Assembly (NCBI RefSeq): GCF_013201645.1
Contig: NZ_CP053842.1
Span: 1,488,001 to 1,552,000, forward strand
Length of the DNA stretch: 64,000 nt
Direction of reading: 5' to 3'
Source of the DNA: Campylobacter corcagiensis
GTDB lineage: Bacteria > Campylobacterota > Campylobacteria > Campylobacterales > Campylobacteraceae
The notes below the pieces were generated by a model. The model was not told the origin of the DNA. It was given only the letters and a program-made list of their open reading frames with translations, and searched no databases. A program made the translations under genes and the position numbers. Of the stretch, positions 7,551-16,342 are shown piece after piece (the stretch's first letter is position 1; each line of letters starts with the position of its first letter).

Positions 7551-8822
7551 ATGGCAAATTTATTAATAATCGGAGCTGGTGGAGTAAGTCAAGTAGCAAC
7601 TGTAAAGTGTGCGATGAACTCAGATACTTTTACTAAAATCACTCTAGCAAGTAGGACAAAAAGTAAATGCGATGCGATAGCTGAGTTTATAAAAAATCGC
7701 CTAGGCGTGGAAATTCATACAGCACAAATTGACGCAGACGATACGGACGCGGTTGTGGAGTTAATCAAAAAAACAGGTGCTGAAATTTTACTAAATGTCG
7801 CACTTCCATATCAAGACTTAACTTTAATGGATGCTTGCATAAAGGCAAAAATTCACTACATCGACACGGCAAACTACGAACACCCTGATACTGCAAAATT
7901 TGAGTATAAACTTCAGTGGGCAAAAGATGATGAGTTTAAAAAAGCTGGTATTTTAGGGCTTTTAGGAAGTGGTTTTGACCCAGGTGTTACAAATGTTTTT
8001 TGTGCTTACGCACAGCAGTATCTGTTTGATGAAATTCATTACATTGATATTTTGGATTGTAACGCAGGAGATCACGGATATGCTTTTGCTACAAACTTTA
8101 ATCCTGAGATAAATTTAAGAGAAGTTTCAGCAAATGGCAGATACTGGAAAAAAGATGAAAACGCAAAAAATGAAAAAAATGAGAACAAAACCGCGACAAA
8201 TTGGGAAAGTGGCGAATGGATAGAAACAAAACCTATGGAAATAATGTTTAAATGGGATTATCCAGAAGTTGGCGTAAAAGATAGCTATCTGCTTTATCAC
8301 GAAGAGCTTGAAAGTCTAAGCAAAAATATCAAAGGTTTAAAGCAAATCCGCTTTTTTATGACTTTTGGAGAGAGTTATCTAACGCATATGAAATGCCTTG
8401 AAAATGTTGGAATGCTAAGGATTGACGAAGTTGAACATAACGGCGTGAAAATAGTGCCAATTCAGTTTTTAAAGACACTTTTGCCAGACCCTGCGAGTTT
8501 GGGCGAACGCACAAAAGGCAAAACAAATATCGGTTGCGTAATTAGAGGCTTAAAAGACGGCAAAGAAAAGCAAGTTTATATCTATAATGTCTGCGATCAT
8601 GAAGAGTGCTACGCTGAAACTGGTGCTCAAGCAGTAAGTTACACCACAGGAGTTCCAGCGATGATAGGGGCAAAAATGATAGCTAAGGGAATTTGGAGTG
8701 GTAAAGGCGTGTTTAATATGGAGGAATTTGACGCAAAGCCTTTTATGGATGAGCTTATGACGCAAGGACTACCGTGGAAAATCATAGAAATGATGCCAGG
8801 TGAGAGATACGAGGTAAAATAA
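7551..8822 (+). CDS. Saccharopine dehydrogenase-family carboxynorspermidine/carboxyspermidine dehydrogenase
   Basis: This 423-residue cytoplasmic oxidoreductase has an N-terminal Rossmann nucleotide-binding motif (LIIGAGGVSQVA, residues 4-15). It carries family motifs HYIDTANYEHPDTA and LGSGFDPGVTNVFCAYA characteristic of carboxynorspermidine dehydrogenase. In Campylobacter the related enzyme condenses putrescine with aspartate semialdehyde, NADPH-dependently, to carboxyspermidine, the first step of an S-adenosylmethionine-independent spermidine route (established for C. jejuni). The partner decarboxylase is not in this window. The gene is monocistronic, with a striking inverted repeat around its promoter and a hairpin after its stop. 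Confidence 0.85.
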   Translation: MANLLIIGAGGVSQVATVKCAMNSDTFTKITLASRTKSKCDAIAEFIKNRLGVEIHTAQIDADDTDAVVELIKKTGAEILLNVALPYQDLTLMDACIKAKIHYIDTANYEHPDTAKFEYKLQWAKDDEFKKAGILGLLGSGFDPGVTNVFCAYAQQYLFDEIHYIDILDCNAGDHGYAFATNFNPEINLREVSANGRYWKKDENAKNEKNENKTATNWESGEWIETKPMEIMFKWDYPEVGVKDSYLLYHEELESLSKNIKGLKQIRFFMTFGESYLTHMKCLENVGMLRIDEVEHNGVKIVPIQFLKTLLPDPASLGERTKGKTNIGCVIRGLKDGKEKQVYIYNVCDHEECYAETGAQAVSYTTGVPAMIGAKMIAKGIWSGKGVFNMEEFDAKPFMDELMTQGLPWKIIEMMPGERYEVK

Positions 8823-8824
8823 CC

Positions 8825-8853
8825 AAATTTAGAGCCTTTAAGGCTCTAAATTT
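8825..8853 (+). terminator. Strong hairpin after the polyamine dehydrogenase gene
   Basis: A 14-bp perfect stem (AAATTTAGAGCCTT and its complement) around a single base starts 3 bases after the stop codon. No T-run follows on the plus strand, so it may act as an mRNA-stabilising 3' hairpin as much as a terminator. Confidence 0.55.
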
Positions 8854-8970
8854 AGAGCAAAATAAATTTCAACCATAAATTTAAAGCTACTACAAACTGT
8901 AAATTTACCACTTTACTAAAAATTTAAACTCAAAATATATCATAAAGCTCATCACAAACGAAGGATTGGA

Positions 8971-10467
8971 GTGCAAGAAGTTATATTTCTTATATTTTCT
9001 TTAGAAAACATCTACCTTGCTATTTGGATTATTTTTGTAACTAGTATTTTGCTATCTAAAAAACACCCCATAACCACAATGTCATGGCTTTTAACTATCA
9101 CTTTAATACCTGTAATTGGAATGCTTTTATATATATTTTTAGGAATTAATTGGCGTGAAGTTACGCTTATAAATAAGATAAAAAACACCACTCACCACTC
9201 AGTAAGAAGCATAATGATCTCAAATTTAGTCAAATTTAATAGCTCAGATTTCTTTGGTCGTGGAAAAAGAGATAAATTAGATGAAATTTTAAAAAATCTA
9301 AAGCTAGAAGATGAGACAGTAGAGATAATAAATTTAATCTTTAACACCGAAAAAACTCAGCCTAACTTAAATCAGAACTACGAAATTTATTACAGTGGCA
9401 AAAATGCCTTTAAAGCTTTAAAAAACGATCTTTTAAACGCAAAAGATAGCATTTATATGGAGTATTATATCTGGAGATCTGACGAGCTTGGCGTTAGAGT
9501 AAAAGAGATCTTAATAGCTAAAGCAAAAGAAGGGGTTGAGATAAAGCTTATCTTTGACGGGCTTGGGTCGTTTTTAAGCATAGATAGAGTCTATAAAAAA
9601 GAGCTTGAAAAAGCTGGAGTTGAGTTTTTATATTTTTTAGATATAAAGCTTTTTATGCTAAAATTAGACTATAGAAATCATCGCAAAATGACCATAATAG
9701 ATGGTAAGATTCTTCACACTGGTGGTATGAATTTAGGGCTTGAGTACATAACAGGTGGAGATAAATTTGATAGCTGGAGAGATACAAATATCCGCGTTAT
9801 TGGGGATATGGCACTTTATTATATGGCTATTTTTGCAACAGACTGGTTAAATAGTGGTGGTAAATTTGACTTTAACAGATTTGAAAAATTTATATTAAAT
9901 CGTTCAAACAGCATAAATTCTCATCCTATGCAGGTAAGTTCTAGTGGTCCAGACTCTCAGTGGGCAAGTATAAAATATCTTTATACCAAATGCATTACAA
10001 ATGCAAAGCGTGAAATTTTCATACAAACTCCATATTTTATCCCAGATCACAGCCTTCTTGAACAGCTTAAAATCGCCGCTTTATCAGGTGTAAAGGTTAG
10101 AATAATGAGTGCTGGAAAAAGTGATAACATCATAACTCATAGAGTTGGAAAAACTTTTTTTGAAGAGCTTTTGCTGGCTAATATCGAAGTTTATCAGTAT
10201 CAAAAGGGCTTTTTACACGCTAAAACCATACTCTATGACGATGAGGTTTCAAGCATTGGCACCTGTAACTTTGACTCAAGAAGTTTTAATATAAACTACG
10301 AAATAAATGCCATATTTTACGATAAAGAGATAAACTCAAAACTTAAAAAGCAGTTTTTTGAGGATATGAAATACTCAACAAAGCTAGAACTTGATTTTTT
10401 TATTAAGCAAAGCAAATTTAAAAGGCTTACAGACTCATTTTTTAGGCTATTTGCACCGCTACTATAA
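8971..10467 (+). CDS. cls: Cardiolipin synthase
   Basis: The 498-residue membrane enzyme joins two phosphatidylglycerols to cardiolipin. Two N-terminal transmembrane helices (about residues 5-25 and 37-57) precede two phospholipase D domains, each with an HKD motif: HRKMTIIDGKILHTGG (about residues 233-248) and HAKTILYDDEVSSIGTCNFDSRS (about 416-438). Length is the family norm of about 480-500. It starts with GTG at 8971 after a GGATTGGA ribosome site. It stands alone between a hairpin and the next promoter. Confidence 0.9.
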   Translation: MQEVIFLIFSLENIYLAIWIIFVTSILLSKKHPITTMSWLLTITLIPVIGMLLYIFLGINWREVTLINKIKNTTHHSVRSIMISNLVKFNSSDFFGRGKRDKLDEILKNLKLEDETVEIINLIFNTEKTQPNLNQNYEIYYSGKNAFKALKNDLLNAKDSIYMEYYIWRSDELGVRVKEILIAKAKEGVEIKLIFDGLGSFLSIDRVYKKELEKAGVEFLYFLDIKLFMLKLDYRNHRKMTIIDGKILHTGGMNLGLEYITGGDKFDSWRDTNIRVIGDMALYYMAIFATDWLNSGGKFDFNRFEKFILNRSNSINSHPMQVSSSGPDSQWASIKYLYTKCITNAKREIFIQTPYFIPDHSLLEQLKIAALSGVKVRIMSAGKSDNIITHRVGKTFFEELLLANIEVYQYQKGFLHAKTILYDDEVSSIGTCNFDSRSFNINYEINAIFYDKEINSKLKKQFFEDMKYSTKLELDFFIKQSKFKRLTDSFFRLFAPLL

Positions 10468-10522
10468 AATTAAAATTTAGCTTTAAATTTGTTACATTTA
10501 TAGAATAATAAGCAAATTTGGA

Positions 10523-10528
10523 TATAAT
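10523..10528 (+). promoter_or_regulatory. -10 box for the AI-2E-family gene and xth
   Basis: TATAAT within GGATATAATC lies 31 bases before the TTG start at 10560. The intergenic is only 92 bases, so this likely drives both the permease gene and the exonuclease gene that follows 15 bases after it. Confidence 0.65.
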
Positions 10529-10559
10529 CACCTGAAAATTTCAACAAAAGGCTTATAGT

Positions 10560-11579
10560 TTGCGTTTAAACTCGTTTCTTTTATCTCTTGCTTGTATTAT
10601 TGTCATTCTAGCAGGACTTAAGGCAGCAAATGCCGTTGTAGTGCCGTTTTTGCTAGCTACATTTATAGCTATCATTATTTCACCTATAATTGATATGCTT
10701 GAAAAGGTAAAAATTCCCAGAGTGATATCTTTTGTGCTTGTTACTATATGCTTTATTGTGATACTTGCCATTATTGGAAATGTCGCTGTTAGTACAATGC
10801 TTGACTTCTTAGCTCAACTTCCTGAATTTTTGAAACGATTTGAAAAGATGATTGCATTGTGGAATGATAAGATAAACCAAACAGAATTTAGCCAGTTTGT
10901 AAATTTTGACCCTGCACTTATTAACGGTATAGATACAAGTGGGGTGATAGCCACAACTAGCGGAATAGTCAAGAAAACCAGTAGCATTATGGGCATGTGG
11001 GCACTTATACTTTTACTTGTTGCATTTATGCTTTTTGAGACATCAGTTATGAAAGATAAAGTTGCTTACATGGATAAGAAAAATCCAGCCGCTAGGATAT
11101 ATGTTCATACATTTATAAGCAATCTTAAAAAATATCTTCTTGTTAAAACCATCATATCATTTGCTACTGGACTTTTTATAGGTATTGGGCTTTGGTATCT
11201 TGGCACACCGTATGCTGTTCTTTGGGGCATAGTAGCTTTTATATTAAACTACATTCCAACAATTGGCTCAATCGTATCAGCAGTACCAGCTGTTTTTGTC
11301 TCACTTCTAACAGGCGATACGATAGATACTATCTGGGTTGTAGCTATCTATGTCGTTGCAAATACTGTTTTTGGAACAATAATAGAGCCACGCCTTGTTG
11401 GTGAAGAGCTTGGAATTTCAACCATAACTGTGCTTTTTAGCCTTCTTTTATGGGGTTATGTGCTAGGACTTGGTGGGCTTTTTTTAGCAGTACCGCTTAC
11501 TATGAGTATCCAAATAGCACTTAAGATAAACCCTAGAACAGAACCAATTGCTGTAATACTAAGCAATAAAGTAGAGTAA
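10560..11579 (+). CDS. AI-2E family transporter (PerM-like)
   Basis: The 339-residue polytopic inner-membrane protein has two N-terminal helix pairs (about 7-27 and 55-80), a central amphipathic region (90-140), and a C-terminal bundle that includes the family motifs FILNYIPTIGSIVSAVPAV and the ending GVVGLFLAVPL-like segment LGGLFLAVPLTMSI. The family includes E. coli TqsA/YdiK and sodium/proton antiporters, so the substrate is uncertain. The start is TTG 10560 with AAAGG eight bases upstream. It is followed at 15 bases by xth with no terminator, so the two are probably one transcript. Confidence 0.85.
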   Translation: MRLNSFLLSLACIIVILAGLKAANAVVVPFLLATFIAIIISPIIDMLEKVKIPRVISFVLVTICFIVILAIIGNVAVSTMLDFLAQLPEFLKRFEKMIALWNDKINQTEFSQFVNFDPALINGIDTSGVIATTSGIVKKTSSIMGMWALILLLVAFMLFETSVMKDKVAYMDKKNPAARIYVHTFISNLKKYLLVKTIISFATGLFIGIGLWYLGTPYAVLWGIVAFILNYIPTIGSIVSAVPAVFVSLLTGDTIDTIWVVAIYVVANTVFGTIIEPRLVGEELGISTITVLFSLLLWGYVLGLGGLFLAVPLTMSIQIALKINPRTEPIAVILSNKVE

Positions 11580-11594
11580 ATTTAAGGATAAAAT

Positions 11595-12353
11595 TTGAAA
11601 CTAATATCGTGGAATGTAAACGGAATAAGAGCAGCGGTAAATAAAAATGCCTTTGAGTGGGTTAAAGATGCTAAGCCTGATTTTTTAGGACTTCAAGAGA
11701 TAAAAGCAAGCCAACATCAAATTCCAGCTGAAATTTACGCTCTAAATTTTAAAGAAATAAATATAAATTCAGGCGATAGGGCTGGATACTCAGGCGTTTT
11801 AAGCTTAAGCAACTTTGCTACAACCACTTCAAAATGCCTTTTTTCAAGTGATGATGAGTGTGGTAGGGTTTTAGAGCATAGATTTAAAGATATTGTACTT
11901 TTTAATATCTATTTTCCAAACGGACAAAAAGATGATGAGCGACTAAATTATAAGATGAGATTTTATGCTGAGTTTTTGGAGTATATTAAAGAGTTAAAAA
12001 ATAGCGGTAAAAGCGTGATAATTTGCGGAGATGTAAATACAGCTCACGCTGAGATTGACCTTAAAAATCCAAAATCAAACAAAGATAGAAGTGGCTTTTT
12101 AGATATTGAAAGGGCGTGGATTGATGAGCTTTTAGAAGCTGGATTTATAGATACTTTTAGGCATTTATACCCACAAACCATAAAATACTCGTGGTGGAGT
12201 TATAGATTTAACGCACGCAAAAATAACGCAGGCTGGCGAATAGATTATTTTTTTATAAGTGAAAATTTACTTCCAAATTTAAAAGATGCTTTTATACTTA
12301 ACGAAATAGAAGGAAGCGATCACTGCCCTGTAGGAATCGAGATTGATATTTAG
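11595..12353 (+). CDS. xth: Exodeoxyribonuclease III (AP endonuclease)
   Basis: The 252-residue DNA-repair enzyme cleaves at abasic sites and removes 3' blocking groups. Family motifs in order: SWNVNGIRA (residues 4-12), LQEIKA with the metal-binding Glu, NIYFPNGQ, ICGDVNTAHAEIDL with the Asp-Asn pair, RIDYFFIS, and the C-terminal catalytic GSDHCPVGIEI. The start is TTG 11595 preceded by AAGGATAAAAT, and the next Met would delete the first motif. Length and motifs are typical, and nothing is missing. Confidence 0.92.
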   Translation: MKLISWNVNGIRAAVNKNAFEWVKDAKPDFLGLQEIKASQHQIPAEIYALNFKEININSGDRAGYSGVLSLSNFATTTSKCLFSSDDECGRVLEHRFKDIVLFNIYFPNGQKDDERLNYKMRFYAEFLEYIKELKNSGKSVIICGDVNTAHAEIDLKNPKSNKDRSGFLDIERAWIDELLEAGFIDTFRHLYPQTIKYSWWSYRFNARKNNAGWRIDYFFISENLLPNLKDAFILNEIEGSDHCPVGIEIDI

Positions 12354-12422
12354 CTTTTGTTACTTTTGGTAAAACTAACTCTAAATTTCATACAAATAAT
12401 AGAATTTTTAGCCCTAAAATTG

Positions 12423-12428
12423 TATAAT
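12423..12428 (+). promoter_or_regulatory. -10 box for the NSS transporter gene
   Basis: TATAAT in TTGTATAATCAT lies 30 bases before the ATG at 12459, with TTTTAGCCC upstream and no clear -35. Confidence 0.65.
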
Positions 12429-12458
12429 CATCAACTACACTAAATTTTAAGGCTTTTT

Positions 12459-13832
12459 ATGAAAGATAAACAACTTTGGAGTAACAAACTTACTTATATT
12501 TTAACAGTAGCAGGAGCTACGATAGGATTTGGCTGTACTTGGCGTTTTCCTTATCTTGTAGGTGAAAATGGTGGCGGGGCTTATGTGTTGCTTTTTTGTA
12601 TAGCGATGATTCTATTTGGAATTCCTATGATTTTAGTTGAAAATGTCATCGGTAGACGAGCGATGAAAAATAGCGTAGATGCTTTTAGTGTAGCAAAAAA
12701 AGATGGCACTAAGATAAATCCAGCATGGAAGATAGTTGGTTATCTTGGGCTTATTGGGGCTTTTGGAATTTTGGCTTATTATATGGTTTTAGGTGGCTGG
12801 GTTTTTACTTATATAGCTAATATTTTTACAGGAAATTTTGACTTAAGTAGTGCAATAACCAACAAAGTATACACTCAAAATTTTTATAATCAAAATATCG
12901 TAAATAACCCCTTAATGGTAGGAATTTACACATTTGTATTTGTCTTTATAAATTGGTATATTTTAAAAAAAGGTATCATTGATGGGATTGAGAAATTTGT
13001 AAAACTTCTAATGCCACTTCTGTTTTTGTGTCTTTTGATAGTCATTAGCGGAAACATTATGCTTAGTGGCTTTGAAGATGGCGTTAGATTCTATTTAAGT
13101 GTTGACTTTTCAAAGCTAACTCCAAAGCTTTTTATAGATGTTTTAGGTCAAGTTTTCTTTGCACTATCTCTTGGCTTTGGCGTTATGATAACACTATCAA
13201 GCTATCTTAGCAAAGATGAAAATCTCTTTGAAACCGCAACAATTACTGGAATTTTAAACACCATAATAGCAGTTTTAGCTGGATTTATGATATTTCCTGC
13301 TATTTTTACTGCTGGGCTTGAACCAGCAAGCGGACCAAGTCTTGTTTTTATAACTCTTCCAGTTGCATTTTCTCATATACCTTTTGGAAATATTTTGGCT
13401 ATATTTTTCTTTACGATGCTTTTGGTTGCAGCCCTTACAACTTCTATAACAATATATCAAGTTATAATTCGAGTTCTTGAAGAAAAACTTCATATATCAA
13501 CTAGTAAAGCGACAACTTTTACGCTTATAGTGATTTTTATATTTGGAAATTTGCCATCAGTTTTAGCTTATGGACCGCTTAGAGATTTTCTTATAATGAA
13601 AAGAAATATATTTGACTTTTTTGACGCAGTAAGTGCAAATATATTTTTCGTTTTAACCGCTCTTCTTTGTTGTATATATGTAGGCTGGGTGCTTAAAGAA
13701 GACGCCATAAGCGAGATAAGCAATTCTGGAAAGATAAAATCACCTTTTGTTAAAATTTGGTATAACTATATAAAATTTGTTCTTCCAGTTATAATCTTAG
13801 TTATATTTATAGCAGGACTTACTACTTTTTAG
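12459..13832 (+). CDS. Sodium-dependent NSS (SNF) family amino-acid transporter
   Basis: The 457-residue integral membrane protein has about 11-12 helices. It has the neurotransmitter:sodium symporter signature in helix 1 (FGCTWRFPYLVGENGGGAY, corresponding to the usual GNVWRFPY..NGGGAF) with the unwound sodium site. It also has a helix 6 region FFALSLGFGVMITLSSYL and helix 8 LLVAALTTSI. The bacterial members (e.g. LeuT, TnaT) carry amino acids with sodium, and the substrate here is not evident. It has its own promoter and ends at a bidirectional terminator. Confidence 0.9.
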   Translation: MKDKQLWSNKLTYILTVAGATIGFGCTWRFPYLVGENGGGAYVLLFCIAMILFGIPMILVENVIGRRAMKNSVDAFSVAKKDGTKINPAWKIVGYLGLIGAFGILAYYMVLGGWVFTYIANIFTGNFDLSSAITNKVYTQNFYNQNIVNNPLMVGIYTFVFVFINWYILKKGIIDGIEKFVKLLMPLLFLCLLIVISGNIMLSGFEDGVRFYLSVDFSKLTPKLFIDVLGQVFFALSLGFGVMITLSSYLSKDENLFETATITGILNTIIAVLAGFMIFPAIFTAGLEPASGPSLVFITLPVAFSHIPFGNILAIFFFTMLLVAALTTSITIYQVIIRVLEEKLHISTSKATTFTLIVIFIFGNLPSVLAYGPLRDFLIMKRNIFDFFDAVSANIFFVLTALLCCIYVGWVLKEDAISEISNSGKIKSPFVKIWYNYIKFVLPVIILVIFIAGLTTF

Positions 13833-13857
13833 AAGTGGTTGGATTTAGTAAATAATC

Positions 13858-13885
13858 ATATAAAAGGGTTAAAGCCCTTTTATAT
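13858..13885. terminator. Bidirectional terminator between convergent genes
   Basis: A perfect 11-bp stem (ATATAAAAGGG / CCCTTTTATAT) has a 6-base loop. A- and T-rich flanks give U-tracts in both directions. It overlaps the stop codon of the minus-strand gene at 13880. Confidence 0.85.
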
Positions 13886-14596
13886 AGCGTAGTAATATTT
13901 TAAAACCCAAATAATAAAAACAAAAACGCAAAATATTAAAAATAGTTTTAGCTTTAATCTTTTTATATTTAGTTTTTCACAGAAATTTAGACGGATTAGA
14001 GAAAAAAGAAAAAGAAAACCAAACCAAACAATAGCAGCCATAAGCATATGCAACATAGCTGAAGAAAATTTTCCACCTTGTAAAATATCTTGTATAAAAG
14101 TTAATTTACTAGTTCCTCTTAATGGAGATACCTTGCTATCTAAAATTAATCCATTATAAATTTGATATATATAAAAAATAAAAAAAGCTATAACACAAAT
14201 CCAGCCTATCGTAAAAAATATAGGACTCTCTTTAGGGTTCTTTTTTGTTCTCCAATTTGAACTATTAAAATAATCACTATTGCCAAAAATATGAAAAAAT
14301 AGCTTATAAATATAAATAACAAAAAAAGATAAGAAAAATATTGTCATATATGAAAAATAAAAAATTATATTTCCAGGTGCTTGATACAAGATAAGTTTTT
14401 CAATAAGTGGAACAAAAGAAGCTATAAATTTACAAAACTGCCATAAAAAAGGAAATTTTTCTAAAATATCAGCTGGAATTATGTAAACATTTAAAGTAAA
14501 TGCAAAATAAATTAACATTATAATATTTATATCATTTTTGCGAAAAGAACCTTTTCTAGCAAAATTTACTAGTTTATTACCAAATTTTGTCTGCAT
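13880..14596 (-). CDS. Hypothetical multi-pass membrane protein
   Basis: I do not recognise this 238-residue protein. It has five or six hydrophobic segments (roughly residues 25-45, 55-75, 80-100, 125-150, 180-205 and 215-235), a basic N-terminus (FARKGSFRKND) and almost no conserved-looking soluble part. The coding DNA is noticeably more AT-rich than its neighbours, with Ile, Phe and Tyr dominating, which could mean lateral acquisition or relaxed selection. It lies 40 bases downstream of the two TraT-like lipoprotein genes on the same strand and could share their transcript. It has a terminator of its own. Whether it is functional is unclear. Confidence 0.6.
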   Translation of the reverse strand: MQTKFGNKLVNFARKGSFRKNDINIIMLIYFAFTLNVYIIPADILEKFPFLWQFCKFIASFVPLIEKLILYQAPGNIIFYFSYMTIFFLSFFVIYIYKLFFHIFGNSDYFNSSNWRTKKNPKESPIFFTIGWICVIAFFIFYIYQIYNGLILDSKVSPLRGTSKLTFIQDILQGGKFSSAMLHMLMAAIVWFGFLFLFSLIRLNFCEKLNIKRLKLKLFLIFCVFVFIIWVLKYYYAI

Positions 14597-14635
14597 TTTT
14601 AATTACTATCATTGTAAATCCTAATATGTTCAAAG

Positions 14636-15145
14636 CTACTTCTTAAGCATTGAAATAATGCTATCATAAATTTCGGTGTTGAAAATTTCCATCATAGTTG
14701 AAAGCGAATTTACATTTTTATGACTTATGAAATTTAAAGTTGTAGCTTCGTCGTTTATAAGAAGAGTAATTTGTGCATCATAAACATAGCTATTTGTTCT
14801 TTTATCGTAGCAATCATTCCAGATTGTATCGATACAACACTCTAAAAATGGGTCTCTATCTTTTATGATAGTTCGCCTAAAATACTCTAAATTTCCCTTT
14901 ATGCTTATATCTGCCATGCTCTCGTTACTTACAACGCTGTATCCATCACGCTTTAAATTCTCCACAAAAACAGCTGTTAAATTGCTATCAACTCCACTTG
15001 TATTTCTGAATTTAGCGTAAATTTTAGAATTTATAAGAGCTTTTGTTTGAAGTAGTTGGTTAGTGAAATTTATGGAATTTTTTTGTACACACCCACTTAT
15101 AAAAACCACTACCAAAAGCAGCAAGCAAATTTTAAAGTTTTTCAT
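14636..15145 (-). CDS. TraT-like outer-membrane lipoprotein (second of two)
   Basis: The 169-residue lipoprotein has an N-terminal signal MKNFKICLLLLVVVFISGC whose lipobox is ISGC (Cys19). The mature protein carries the TraT complement-resistance fold pattern: KFRNTSGVDSNLTAVFVENLKRDGYSVV...ADISIKGNLEYFRR. The matching F-plasmid TraT stretch is also KNTS, Leu, KGYQVV, ANVL. Unlike TraT it is shorter and lacks the glycine-rich C-terminal half. Two extra Cys (CCIDTIWNDC) could form disulfides. It starts inside the end of its paralogue (14-base overlap). Roles of TraT relatives include surface exclusion and serum resistance; here that is only inference. Confidence 0.7.
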   Translation of the reverse strand: MKNFKICLLLLVVVFISGCVQKNSINFTNQLLQTKALINSKIYAKFRNTSGVDSNLTAVFVENLKRDGYSVVSNESMADISIKGNLEYFRRTIIKDRDPFLECCIDTIWNDCYDKRTNSYVYDAQITLLINDEATTLNFISHKNVNSLSTMMEIFNTEIYDSIISMLKK

Positions 15146-15680
15146 CTAAGTCTTCACCTAAATACCCAAGAATTCTTTTATAAATTTGATAGTTTAAAAT
15201 TTCAGTAATAGCACCAAATGAGTAAAGAGTTCTAGAGTGCTGAAATGTTAAATTTGTCTTTTCTTCTTCATCTTCAACTCTTAGCAAAAGCGAAACTCCA
15301 GCATCGTAAAAATACTCCCTATCTCTATAAAAATCATCATAATAATATCTTCTACCCCAAAAAGAGTAATAATACGGCTCATAAGAGTAAAACTCCCTTC
15401 TTCTAAAGTAGTCTAAATTTCCCTTAATCACAATATTTGCAAGCTTTTCATCGCCTACTATCTCATAACCGCTCTTAGCTAAATACTGCTTAATAGAAGC
15501 TGTAAGATTGCTATCAACGCTGCTTGTGTTTGTAAATTTAACATAGGTTTTTTTATCTGTTGGTTTAGTTTCTATAAAAACTGGTTGGCTACTTTTAACA
15601 ATACCTTGATTTAAATTTAAACTTCTAGAACACCCTGTTAGACTAAGTAAAATAGTAAGAATCAGTATAAGATTTTTCAT
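15132..15680 (-). CDS. TraT-like outer-membrane lipoprotein (first of two)
   Basis: The 182-residue lipoprotein has lipobox LTGC (Cys17) after MKNLILILTILLSL. It shares with the downstream gene the core FTNTSSVDSNLTASIKQYLAKSGYEIVGDEKLANIVIKGNLDYFRR, which resembles TraT's KNTSDKDMSGL...KGYQVV segment. A tyrosine/arginine-rich loop (residues about 113-137, e.g. SFWGRRYYYDDFYRDREYF) replaces TraT's glycine-rich membrane segment. The ATG at 15680 is preceded by AAGGATATAAA. The two genes overlap, so they are one unit, and the proteins may form a hetero-oligomer. Confidence 0.72.
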   Translation of the reverse strand: MKNLILILTILLSLTGCSRSLNLNQGIVKSSQPVFIETKPTDKKTYVKFTNTSSVDSNLTASIKQYLAKSGYEIVGDEKLANIVIKGNLDYFRRREFYSYEPYYYSFWGRRYYYDDFYRDREYFYDAGVSLLLRVEDEEEKTNLTFQHSRTLYSFGAITEILNYQIYKRILGYLGEDLDEKL

Positions 15681-15730
15681 TTTATATCCTTAAAAATTTA
15701 AGGAATCATATCAAAATTTAGTAAATTTTT

Positions 15731-15752
15731 AAAAGGGGCGAAAGCCCCTTTT
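15731..15752 (-). terminator. Terminator after fdhB
   Basis: A 9-bp GC-containing stem (AAAAGGGGC / GCCCCTTTT) with loop GAAA (TTTC on the minus strand) starts two bases after the fdhB stop and is followed on the minus strand by TTTTTAAAATTT-like sequence. It ends the formate dehydrogenase transcript before the TraT-like genes. Confidence 0.85.
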
Positions 15753-15753
15753 A

Positions 15754-16332
15754 TTAGTAGATAGAAAGGGCGTCTGTAAGACCAGCTTCTGCTTTAGAGA
15801 CAACTCTTTTTCTATACATATTTGATACCTCGGTTGCATCACCTACTAAAAGAGCATTTGTCGCACAAATCGCCGCACACATCGGAACCTTGCCCTCTGC
15901 AATACGGTTTTGACCATATTTATGAAGCTCATCGCTTGAAAATGTCTCTTCAGGACCACCTGCACACATAGTACACTTATCCATAGCGCCTTTTGTATTA
16001 AACGCACCAGTTCTAGGAAACTGCGGTGCCCCAAATGGACACGCATATAAGCAGTATCCACAGCCTATACAAGTGTCTTTGTCATGTAAAACTACACCAT
16101 CTTCTCTAATATAGAAGCAATCAACCGGACAAACCTGTGCACAAGGGGCATCAGTGCAGTGCTGACAAGCAATTGTAGTTGACATCTCTTTGCCCTCAAC
16201 GCCTTCGTTTAGTGTAATAACTTTTCTTCTATTTATACCAACTGGAACTTCGTGAGCTGAAGAGCAAGCTACTTGACAACCAAAACATGATATACATCTA
16301 CTTGTATCTACATAAAATTTCATTCTTGCCAT
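15754..16332 (-). CDS. fdhB: Formate dehydrogenase iron-sulfur subunit FdhB
   Basis: The 192-residue electron-transfer subunit has four ferredoxin-type cysteine clusters: CISCFGCQVAC (about 13-23), CQHCTDAPCAQVCP (about 57-70), CIGCGYCLYACP (about 89-100), and CTMC with a partner CAAIC (about 120 and 152). Electrons from FdhA pass along these clusters to the membrane subunit. There is no C-terminal transmembrane helix, so it must dock onto another membrane protein. It follows fdhA by 10 bases and is the last gene before a terminator. The usual neighbours fdhC (cytochrome b) and fdhD are absent here. Confidence 0.93.
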   Translation of the reverse strand: MARMKFYVDTSRCISCFGCQVACSSAHEVPVGINRRKVITLNEGVEGKEMSTTIACQHCTDAPCAQVCPVDCFYIREDGVVLHDKDTCIGCGYCLYACPFGAPQFPRTGAFNTKGAMDKCTMCAGGPEETFSSDELHKYGQNRIAEGKVPMCAAICATNALLVGDATEVSNMYRKRVVSKAEAGLTDALSIY

Positions 16333-16342
16333 AACCTACTCC

